Of a DNA stretch of 6,572 nucleotides, positions 1 through 5,432 are shown one piece after another. The first letter of the stretch is position 1. Each line of letters opens with the position of its first letter. The notes under the pieces are model-generated. The model was given only the letters and a program-made list of their open reading frames with translations, was not told where the DNA came from and did no database searches. Location of the stretch: assembly GCA_026981635.1 (NCBI GenBank), contig JALSIF010000013.1, positions 1 to 6,572 of the forward strand, written 5' to 3'. Both the position numbers and the translations under genes were made by a program. The DNA comes from a bacterium. GTDB lineage: Bacteria; 4484-113; JALSIF01.

Positions 1-15
1 CTGCTCCCTAGAAGG

Positions 16-104
16 GCCGGAGTGGTGGAATTGGTAGACACGGCAGACTCAAAATCTGCTGCGGGGAAACCCGCGTGCCGGTTCGAGTCCGGCCTCCGGC
101 ACCA
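16..104 (+). tRNA. tRNA-Leu(CAA)
   Basis: This is a complete 89-nt class II (long variable arm) leucine tRNA that reads UUG codons. The acceptor stem GCCGGAG (16-22) pairs perfectly with CTCCGGC (94-100), followed by discriminator A101 and an encoded CCA (102-104). The anticodon stem 43-47/55-59 is fully paired and encloses the loop CTCAAAA, with the anticodon CAA at 50-52. A GC-rich variable arm (about 60-76) and a T arm with the GTTCGAGTC loop follow. There is no poly-T terminator directly downstream. The next gene (pyk) starts 67 nt later, so read-through into pyk is possible. Only 15 bases precede the tRNA, so its promoter lies outside the window. Confidence 0.97.
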
Positions 105-122
105 GCCCACCCAGAAGAACAA

Positions 123-169
123 AGGTTAGCCCTGCCCTAACCTGGCCCCACTGATAGGATAGCCAGGTT
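123..169 (+). promoter_or_regulatory. pyk leader: two competing inverted repeats
   Basis: Two perfect inverted repeats share one arm. AGGTTAG (123-129) pairs with CTAACCT (137-143) across a 7-nt loop. AACCTGGC (139-146) pairs with GCCAGGTT (162-169) across a 15-nt loop. Bases 139-143 belong to both, so the two hairpins cannot form together. The second stem ends 2 nt before the pyk ATG and holds the TAGGAT element in its loop. This could be an RNA switch acting on transcripts that read through from the tRNA. It could also be a split-dyad DNA operator (8-bp half-sites 15 bp apart) straddling a -10 box. The repeats are seen directly; the function is inferred. Confidence 0.45.
152..160 (+). promoter_or_regulatory. 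Possible extended -10 promoter of pyk
   Basis: TGATAGGAT matches the extended -10 pattern TGnTAnnnT. It ends 11 nt before the pyk ATG at 172, so a start site about 7 nt downstream would give a leader of only a few bases. No good -35 hexamer is visible at 16-18 nt spacing, which fits an extended -10 promoter but also weakens the call. The same bases include AGGA (156-159), a poor Shine-Dalgarno candidate 12 nt from the start codon, which is the competing reading. Confidence 0.35.
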
Positions 170-171
170 CC

Positions 172-1608
172 ATGAGCCGCACCAAGATAGTGGTCACCCT
201 GGGTCCGGCCAGCTCCTCCCCCGAAGTTATTCGGGCCATGCTCCAGGAGGGGGCCTCGGTCTTCCGCATCAACACCAGCCACGCCGACGAGGAGGAGGTG
301 CGCCTGCTCACCAAGCGCATCCGCCGGGCCCAGCGGGAGACCGGCAAGCTGGCCGCCATCCTGATTGACCTCAGGGGACCCAAGATCCGCCTCACCTCCC
401 TGCCCAGCACCATAGAGGCCCACCCCGGCCAGACCCTGAAGCTTCGCTTCGTGGCGGGCGACGAGCCGGTGGACTCAGACCTTGCCATAAGCGGCGAGGA
501 GCTGGCCGGCGACCTCAGGGTGGGGGACGAGCTGGTCATCGGCGACGGCGAGGCGGCCCTCAGGGTGAGCAAGAACCTGGGCGGCGGGGCATTCCTCACC
601 GAAGTGATCCGCCCCGGCCCCATTCGCTCCCACAAGGGGGTGGCCATCCACGGCCGGGCCTGGTCGGCCGCTCCCCTAACCGATCAGGACCGGGCGATGA
701 TCAACCTGGCCCTGGAGCTTCGGGCCGACTTTGTGGCGATGAGCTTTGTGCGCAGCGCCGACGACCTCAGGCTTTGCCGCAAGCTGCTTGCCCACCCCGA
801 CATTCCCGTCAAGCTCATCGCCAAGGTGGAGGAGCCCCAGGCGGTGGAACACATTGAGGAGATCGTGGCCGAGGCCGACGGGGTGATGGTGGCACGGGGC
901 GACCTGGGAGTGAAGATGACCCTGGAGGAGGTCCCCCTGATCCAGAAGCGGATCATCCGGCTATGCAACCGGGCCGCCCGGCCGGTGATCACCGCCACCC
1001 AGATGCTGGAGTCCATGGTTGAGCAGGAGGTGCCCACCCGCGCCGAGGTGAGCGACGTGGCCAACGCCATCCTGGACGGTTCCGATGCGGTGATGCTCTC
1101 GGGGGAGACCTCGGTGGGCAAGCACCCGGTGGAGGCGGTGAGCACCATGCGCCGCATCGCCGAGGCGGTGGAATCCCACATGAGCTACACCCACCGCGCC
1201 CTGCGCTCCCAAAGAGAGCTTGACCCCAACTACCCCATCGCCGAGACCATGTGCCGCGCCGCCGTCCACAGCGCCCACCTGCTGGAGGCCTCCTGCATCG
1301 TGGTGCCCACCGCCAGTGGATTCTCTGCCCGCATGGTCTCCCGCATGCGGCCCACCCTGCCGGTATTTGCCCCCACCTTCAGCCCCTTCACCGCCCGCCA
1401 GCTCTGCCTCTCCTTCGGCATCACCCCGATCCTCACCGACCTGCGCATCCGGGCCGAGGAGGACCTGGTCCCCCAGCTCCGGCAGGTGCTCCCCGAAGAG
1501 ATGCTCAGGCCGGGCAGCCGGGTGGTCTTCGTGGGCGCCCTGCCCTACGGCGGGCGGGGCAAGACCAACTTCGTCAAGGTGGAGGAGATAAGCCCCGAGA
1601 AGGGGTAG
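172..1608 (+). CDS. pyk: Pyruvate kinase
   Basis: This 478-residue protein is normal length for a bacterial pyruvate kinase, the cytoplasmic enzyme that transfers phosphate from phosphoenolpyruvate to ADP in the last step of glycolysis. The (beta/alpha)8 barrel begins at once with TKIVVTLGPAS (4-14) and the RINTSH motif (Arg32, Asn34, Ser36). DLRGPKIR (66-73) opens the inserted B domain, about 75-165. The catalytic region is typical: KLIAKVE (214-220, catalytic Lys218 and metal ligand Glu220), ARGDLG (241-246, metal ligand Asp244) and TATQMLESM (274-282, Thr276). PTRAEVSDVANAILDG and DAVMLSGET follow. The C-terminal allosteric domain (about 350-478) ends in the usual TNFVKVEEI. There is no extra PEP-utiliser domain. 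One oddity is Lys248, where relatives usually have Glu after GDLGV. The ATG at 172 fits the family N terminus but lacks a strong Shine-Dalgarno. The sigma factor gene starts 12 nt after the stop, so they are probably co-transcribed. Confidence 0.96.
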   Translation: MSRTKIVVTLGPASSSPEVIRAMLQEGASVFRINTSHADEEEVRLLTKRIRRAQRETGKLAAILIDLRGPKIRLTSLPSTIEAHPGQTLKLRFVAGDEPVDSDLAISGEELAGDLRVGDELVIGDGEAALRVSKNLGGGAFLTEVIRPGPIRSHKGVAIHGRAWSAAPLTDQDRAMINLALELRADFVAMSFVRSADDLRLCRKLLAHPDIPVKLIAKVEEPQAVEHIEEIVAEADGVMVARGDLGVKMTLEEVPLIQKRIIRLCNRAARPVITATQMLESMVEQEVPTRAEVSDVANAILDGSDAVMLSGETSVGKHPVEAVSTMRRIAEAVESHMSYTHRALRSQRELDPNYPIAETMCRAAVHSAHLLEASCIVVPTASGFSARMVSRMRPTLPVFAPTFSPFTARQLCLSFGITPILTDLRIRAEEDLVPQLRQVLPEEMLRPGSRVVFVGALPYGGRGKTNFVKVEEISPEKG

Positions 1609-1613
1609 GATAG
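1606..1613 (+). promoter_or_regulatory. TAGGATAG element before the sigma gene
   Basis: This octamer is identical to bases 155-162 upstream of pyk and lies 7 nt before the GTG start of the sigma factor gene (9 nt in the pyk case). Its first three bases are the pyk stop codon. Its AGGA core may serve as a weak ribosome binding site. TAGGAT also fits a -10 hexamer that would give the sigma module its own near-leaderless transcript, though the TG of an extended -10 is absent here. Confidence 0.3.
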
Positions 1614-1620
1614 ATTTACA

Positions 1621-2310
1621 GTGAAGGACAGTGAACAGCAGGGGCCCGAGGCCGTCTCTAGTGATGTCATGGCAAGCGACGCAGAAGGCGGCACTCTGGC
1701 ACTGAGCGATCCCAGCCTCACTCTCTACTCGCCGGTTCTGCCCAGCGACACCGAGGAGGACCTCATCCTCAAGGCGGCGCGGGGCAGCGAGCCGGCCTTC
1801 GCCCACCTGATGAACCGCTACCAGGCCCGCATCCTCAACTTCCTCCTCGGCATGGTGGGCGACCGGGGTGAGGCCGAGGACCTCACTCAGGAGGTCTTCA
1901 TCAAGGCCTACTACTCCCTGCCCAAGCTAAAAAACCCCGGCGCCTTCCGCACCTGGCTGTTCCGCATCGCCCACAACCTGGCCCTTGACCACGTCCGCCG
2001 TCGCCGGCTCAAGGTGGTGGACACCGAAGAGTCCATCCGCGAGACCTACATTGCCCCCCAGAGCCCCGAGCAGGCGGTGATCGCCGAGGACCGCCGCCGC
2101 TATCTCCACTGGGCGCTGGACCAGCTGGACCAGCCCCACCGCGAGGTGCTGGTGATGTGCGATCTTATGGGGATGAGCTACCAGGAGATCGCTGACATCC
2201 TGGGCATCCCCTTCGGCACCGTCCAGAGCCGCATCTTCTACGCCCGCCGCAAGCTTCGCAAATACCTGGACCCCATCCGCCTGGGGCTGGATGCGGAGGA
2301 GGAGAGCTAG
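1621..2310 (+). CDS. ECF-family RNA polymerase sigma factor
   Basis: This 229-residue protein is an extracytoplasmic-function (group IV, RpoE/SigW-like) sigma factor, which directs RNA polymerase to a stress or envelope regulon. Region 2 spans about 47-130. It carries AFAHLMNRYQARI, the core-binding signature AEDLTQEVFIKAY (85-97) and FRTWLFRIAHNLALD (109-123), the -10 recognition area, followed by an RRRR patch. Region 4 (about 155-216) contains the helix-turn-helix MSYQEIADILGIPFGTVQSR (185-204), which reads the -35. Region 3 is absent, as expected for the ECF class. An acidic, Ser-rich, probably disordered stretch of about 45 residues precedes region 2 and makes the protein longer than the usual 170-200. 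ATG 1669 (Met17) is an alternative start but has no visible ribosome site. The anti-sigma gene begins 1 nt after the stop, which marks its likely inhibitor. Confidence 0.93.
   Translation: MKDSEQQGPEAVSSDVMASDAEGGTLALSDPSLTLYSPVLPSDTEEDLILKAARGSEPAFAHLMNRYQARILNFLLGMVGDRGEAEDLTQEVFIKAYYSLPKLKNPGAFRTWLFRIAHNLALDHVRRRRLKVVDTEESIRETYIAPQSPEQAVIAEDRRRYLHWALDQLDQPHREVLVMCDLMGMSYQEIADILGIPFGTVQSRIFYARRKLRKYLDPIRLGLDAEEES
2297..2302 (+). promoter_or_regulatory. Shine-Dalgarno fixing the anti-sigma GTG start
   Basis: AGGAGG (2297-2302) is a strong ribosome binding site inside the last codons of the sigma gene, 9 nt before GTG 2312. It favours that GTG over the in-frame ATG at 2291, which would begin upstream of it. 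It also implies translational coupling of the sigma and anti-sigma genes. Confidence 0.75.
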
Positions 2311-2311
2311 G

Positions 2312-2974
2312 GTGAAGGAGCGGCTGGAGAGGCTGGCCTCGCTGGTTGACGGGGAGCTCTCCCCGGAGGAGGCCCGCACCCTCCTTTCCGAGGTCTACCG
2401 CGACCCCGACCTGGCCGAAGAGCTTTCCCACCAGCGGGTGGTCAAGGAAACCCTGGCCAGCATCCCCGCTCCCCTTCCCGACCGGCAGCTGACCAACTCC
2501 ACCCTGGCCATCATCCGCCGCCAGGCCCGCGAGCGCCAGCGGCGTGCCATGCTGCTTAGGCGCACCGCCCTGGCCCTCGCCACCAGCGCCGCCGCGCTGG
2601 TAGTGGGGCTGCTCTGGGTGGAGGGCACCAACCGCCCCGGCACGCTGGGCACCTCAGCCTTAAGCGGAGGCTCCGACCCCGCCGCCCAGGTGCTCATGGG
2701 CCACGAGAACTCCGCCCGCTACCTGGACCTGGAGGAGGTGGAGCGCCAGGGGGTGCGCCGGCCGGCCGGACTGCCCGAGGTGGTGATCAGCCTCCACCAG
2801 GTGGGCAAGGTCACCTGGCAGGCCGAGCTCAGGGGGGCCGATCCCAAGGAGCTTGAGGTGGGCGTGGGGCCCGAGCCTGCCCCCCTGCCCGAGGAGGCCC
2901 AGAAAGGCACCACCGAGGAGGAGGAAACCCCGGAGGAAAGCGACTCGGTCCAACGGCCCGAAGATGGCCGCTAA
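2312..2974 (+). CDS. Membrane-anchored anti-sigma factor, RseA-like
   Basis: This 220-residue protein starts at GTG 2312 behind a good AGGAGG site. The N-terminal cytoplasmic domain (about 1-82) opens with KERLERLASLVDGELSPEEA, resembling the sigma-binding head of RseA-type anti-sigma factors (LVDGEL at 11-16). A basic stretch (RRQARERQRR, about 69-78) leads into one hydrophobic segment, about 84-103, so the topology is N-in/C-out. The outer part (about 104-220) ends in a very acidic, Pro/Glu-rich tail that is probably disordered. No cysteine occurs anywhere, so it is not a zinc-binding (HxxxCxxC) ZAS anti-sigma factor. Its place between an ECF sigma gene (1-nt gap) and an RseB-like gene (11-nt overlap) supports the role of holding the sigma factor inactive at the membrane until a signal causes proteolysis. 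The function is inferred from architecture and context, since sequence identity in this family is low. Confidence 0.82.
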   Translation: MKERLERLASLVDGELSPEEARTLLSEVYRDPDLAEELSHQRVVKETLASIPAPLPDRQLTNSTLAIIRRQARERQRRAMLLRRTALALATSAAALVVGLLWVEGTNRPGTLGTSALSGGSDPAAQVLMGHENSARYLDLEEVERQGVRRPAGLPEVVISLHQVGKVTWQAELRGADPKELEVGVGPEPAPLPEEAQKGTTEEEETPEESDSVQRPEDGR

Positions 2975-4076
2975 AACCCTCCGTCCTCCCCCAAGCCTCC
3001 CCCCCCTGCTGCTGCTTTCCCTTCTAACCCTAATGCTACTTCCCTCTCCCGCCCGGTCGGTCTCAAGCGGGATTGAGGCCGGCCCCCGCCTGCCCGGCCC
3101 AGGCTGGTTCATTGACGCCCTCACCCGCCGCTGGAGCGATGCCTCCTTCTCGGGCAGCCTTGAGCTGCTCACCTCCCTCACCCTCTCCCGCAGCGGCAGG
3201 CCCAAGCTGGTCACCTTCTCCATTGAACACCGGGCGGGCAGAAAGCTTTTGCGCCTCACCCTAACCTCCCCCGGCGGGGAGAGCCCACCCCCCTACTGGC
3301 TGGTCAGTGAGAGCCAGGGGGTAATGGTGGTGCCCAGCACCCGCACCTTCGTGGTCCACGCCGAGCGCCCCTTCCTCGCCCAGCTGGAACACGCCGTGGA
3401 GAAGATCCGCCAGCTAAGCTCCCCCGTCATCTCCACCCTCACCTACCAGGGGCGAAGCGCCCTGAAGCTGGAGGGCCCCGAGCTTACCCTGATCGTTGAC
3501 CGCAAGACCTCGGTCCCCCTCAAGCTCAGGCTCACCGACCGGCGGGGCAACACCCTGGAATACTTTTCCTTCACCACCCTGGTGGCGGTAAGGGACGAGG
3601 AGCTGCCCAAGACCCGCTTCATGATCCCCGCCGACTACCTCATCGTGGACATGCGCCCCCGCCACCCGGCCCGCCACCCATCTGGCTCGGTAGCGAAGAA
3701 GGAGTTGGGAAAGGAGGAGTTTCTCCCCCTGGTGCCGGTGGGCTTCCCCCAGGGCTGGCAGCTGCGCGACGTGAGCCGGGGGAGGGTGCCTGGCGGCGAC
3801 GGCAAGGAGATCGGCTTCTTCCAGTTCCAGCTCATCAACCCCGAGGAGGGGGAGTTTCTCTCCATCTTCCAGTTTCCCCAGGGCACCCTGGCCCCCGAGG
3901 TGGTGCGGGAGCTTGAGAACTACTCGCGGGGGCTGAACCTCTTGGTCAAGCAGCACCTGAACCACGATCTCTTGCTGATGGGCGACCCCGCCCCGGCCAG
4001 GCTAGCCCAGTTCGTCAAGCTGCTCATCTACGATCCCGACCTGGCCAGCCTGGTTCTCTCCCTGCTGGAGGAGTGA
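2964..4076 (+). CDS. Exported RseB/MucB-like (LolA-fold) sigma regulator
   Basis: This 370-residue protein begins with a clear signal peptide: basic residues Lys4 and Arg7, a leucine-rich core (14-26) and a polar PSPARS cleavage region near 27-32, so it is exported. The start at ATG 2964 rests on that signal. The same frame is open back to 2853, but those residues are a Pro/Arg-rich shadow. Residues about 55-235 look like the LolA-like half-barrel of RseB/MucB: SFSGSLELLT, then TLTYQGRSALKLEG (158-171) and the hallmark IVDRKTSVPLKLRLTDRRGN (177-196). Residues about 253-310 resemble the smaller RseB C-terminal domain (LVPVGFPQGWQLRDVS, then a strand ending LSIFQFPQG). RseB proteins bind their anti-sigma partner outside the membrane and gate its cleavage in response to lipid or envelope signals. 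The overlap with the anti-sigma gene fits that role. No strong Shine-Dalgarno is visible, so it may depend on translational coupling. A stand-alone LolA-like lipoprotein carrier is the main alternative. The last 75 bases overlap tilS antisense. Confidence 0.72.
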   Translation: MAAKTLRPPPSLPPLLLLSLLTLMLLPSPARSVSSGIEAGPRLPGPGWFIDALTRRWSDASFSGSLELLTSLTLSRSGRPKLVTFSIEHRAGRKLLRLTLTSPGGESPPPYWLVSESQGVMVVPSTRTFVVHAERPFLAQLEHAVEKIRQLSSPVISTLTYQGRSALKLEGPELTLIVDRKTSVPLKLRLTDRRGNTLEYFSFTTLVAVRDEELPKTRFMIPADYLIVDMRPRHPARHPSGSVAKKELGKEEFLPLVPVGFPQGWQLRDVSRGRVPGGDGKEIGFFQFQLINPEEGEFLSIFQFPQGTLAPEVVRELENYSRGLNLLVKQHLNHDLLLMGDPAPARLAQFVKLLIYDPDLASLVLSLLEE

Positions 4077-5414
4077 GAGCCTGACCTGGGGGCCCTTCCC
4101 CCCCGCCATCCCCAGCCACCTCCCCGTGCCCAGCACCCGACAGGCCCGCTGGCTGGGCCATACCAGGATGGGCCACACCCCGCGAAGCTCCCGCGGAGCA
4201 ACCGCCTGGAGGAGCTTTTTACGATAGAGGTGGCCCACCAGTGAGTCCCCCCGCCAGGCGGCCCGGTTGAGCACCCGAAGCTCTCTAGTGCCCACCCCCT
4301 CCACCTCCACTCTCACCCCGAAGCGCTTTTCCCACACCGCCAGGGGAAGCGCCTCCCGCCCTGTGGGCAGTGGCCGCCCCACCACCAGCGCCCCAGGCCG
4401 GCTGAGGGCGATTAATCTGCCGTCGGCAAAGGCTCCCCCCCCAACCAGCGCCCGCGCCGCCGCCCAGAGCTCCCCCCGCCGGGGGATAATCCCCTCCCGC
4501 CTGAGCACCAGGTAGACAAACAGCCTGGCCCCCATCTCCTCCCCCACCGTCTCCCGCCACAGGTCACGCGCTCCGGCTGCCACCCTGACCAGCCCGAGCC
4601 TTCTGGCCAGCGCCTCCTCCAACAGGCCGCGCTCCCCTGCGGGCAGGGGGACGCCCAGCCCCTCCACCCCGCCCAGCCAGCCCAGGGCGAGAGGGAAAAG
4701 CCGCCGGCTTCGCTCCCCCAGCGCAAGCAGGCGGTCAGCCAGCTCCCCCTCCCCCCTGAGCACCCCCCACCTCAGCCGGTTGCGCAGGAAGGCCGGGTCC
4801 AGGTTGGAGGGGTCCGTCAGGGTGGGCACCCCTAGCCCCTCCACCGGCTCCCTGAGCCGGTCCCGACCGAGGTCCAGGAAGGGGCGGAAGAGCACCCCCC
4901 CCAGGCAGGGGTGGATGCCGCGGGCGCCCAGCGGGCCCGCCCCGCGCAGGATCTGAAGGGCCACCGACTCAACCTGATCCTCCCGGTGGTGGGCATCGGC
5001 GGCCACCTCCATCTCTCCCAGGTTCTGCTTAAGCCAGCCCAGACGCAGATGTCGGCCGGCCGCCTCCAGCCCCAGTCCGCTCAGGCGGGCATGCTCCCTC
5101 ACCGCCAGGGGGACCACCCGAGTAGGCAGCCCCAACCATTCCCCCAAAGCCTCAACCAAGCGGGCCTCCTCCCCGCTCTCCGGCCTCAGCCGGTGGTCAA
5201 AGTGCACCAGCTCCACCCGCCCCCAGGCCGCCTCCCGCTGGGCGTAGTGAAGGGCCAGCGCCAGGGCGGTGGAGTCGGGCCCCCCGCTCACCAGTCCCAA
5301 CACCCCCCTCGCCTGGGCGGGCAGGCGGCGAAGCAGCCGCTCCACCAGCGGCTCCAGCCCGGCCGGAGGGTCCTTGGGCAGGGAGGGGAAGCGGAAGGAG
5401 GTGGAGCGCTTCAT
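4002..5414 (-). CDS. tilS: tRNA(Ile)-lysidine synthetase
   Basis: This 470-residue protein attaches lysine to C34 of the CAU-anticodon tRNA-Ile using ATP, making lysidine so that the tRNA reads AUA and is charged with isoleucine. It acts in the cytoplasm and is normally essential. The N-terminal PP-loop ATPase domain has SGGPDS (43-48), HFDHRLRPESGEEA (71-84), AHHREDQVESVALQILRGAG (141-160) and DPSNLDPAFLRNRLR (201-215), all family signatures in order. A middle domain follows. The divergent TilS C-terminal domain comes next (about 378-448, RKKLLQAVAPRELRGVWPIL at 398-417). ATG 5414 suits the family's short N terminus; the upstream open frame to 5741 is antisense to coaX and is not coding. No Shine-Dalgarno is visible. 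About 22 residues beyond the last expected strand (VRLSLLQ) lie antisense to the RseB-like gene and may be a non-essential tail. The protein is notably rich in Gly, Val and Arg, reflecting the G-rich coding strand. Confidence 0.93.
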   Translation of the reverse strand: MKRSTSFRFPSLPKDPPAGLEPLVERLLRRLPAQARGVLGLVSGGPDSTALALALHYAQREAAWGRVELVHFDHRLRPESGEEARLVEALGEWLGLPTRVVPLAVREHARLSGLGLEAAGRHLRLGWLKQNLGEMEVAADAHHREDQVESVALQILRGAGPLGARGIHPCLGGVLFRPFLDLGRDRLREPVEGLGVPTLTDPSNLDPAFLRNRLRWGVLRGEGELADRLLALGERSRRLFPLALGWLGGVEGLGVPLPAGERGLLEEALARRLGLVRVAAGARDLWRETVGEEMGARLFVYLVLRREGIIPRRGELWAAARALVGGGAFADGRLIALSRPGALVVGRPLPTGREALPLAVWEKRFGVRVEVEGVGTRELRVLNRAAWRGDSLVGHLYRKKLLQAVAPRELRGVWPILVWPSQRACRVLGTGRWLGMAGGKGPQVRLSLLQQGENQAGQVGIVDEQLDELG

Positions 5415-5432
5415 GCTAGCGTAGATGAAGCG
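5414..5432 (+). promoter_or_regulatory. 18-bp divergent tilS/coaX spacer with a possible coaX -10
   Basis: Only 18 bases (5415-5432) separate the tilS ATG on the - strand from the coaX GTG. TGCTAGCGT (5414-5422) matches the extended -10 pattern TGnTAnnnT in the coaX direction and ends 10 nt before its start codon, nearly the same geometry as the element before pyk. It contains the palindrome GCTAGC (5415-5420). For tilS, TACGCT in the - direction sits only 3 nt from the start, too close for a normal leaderless promoter, so its promoter probably lies inside coaX. Confidence 0.3.

Noticed and set aside
123-143. First hairpin as a terminator for the tRNA
   Set aside because: A 7-bp stem with no following T run is weak for Rho-independent termination; the competing-hairpin reading explains it better.
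961-1806. Long - strand open frame across pyk and the sigma gene
   Set aside because: The translation is His/Gly-rich with no recognisable domain and is antisense to two firmly identified genes; it is a GC-rich shadow frame.
2291-2311. ATG 2291 as start of the anti-sigma factor
   Set aside because: It lies within and ahead of the AGGAGG site that properly serves GTG 2312, and would add only a basic artefact (MRRRRAR).
2853-2963. Upstream extension of the RseB-like reading frame
   Set aside because: It is a Pro/Arg-rich shadow of the anti-sigma gene, and starting there would bury the clear signal peptide that begins at 2964.
4088-4104. GGGGG-CCCTT-CCCCC hairpin just after the RseB-like stop as an intrinsic terminator
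   Set aside because: No T tract follows, the C run makes pairing unspecific in this C-rich strand, and the bases encode tilS.
4911-5432. N-terminal extension of coaX to 4911
   Set aside because: It is antisense to the conserved PP-loop domain of tilS, low in complexity, and makes CoaX far longer than its family.
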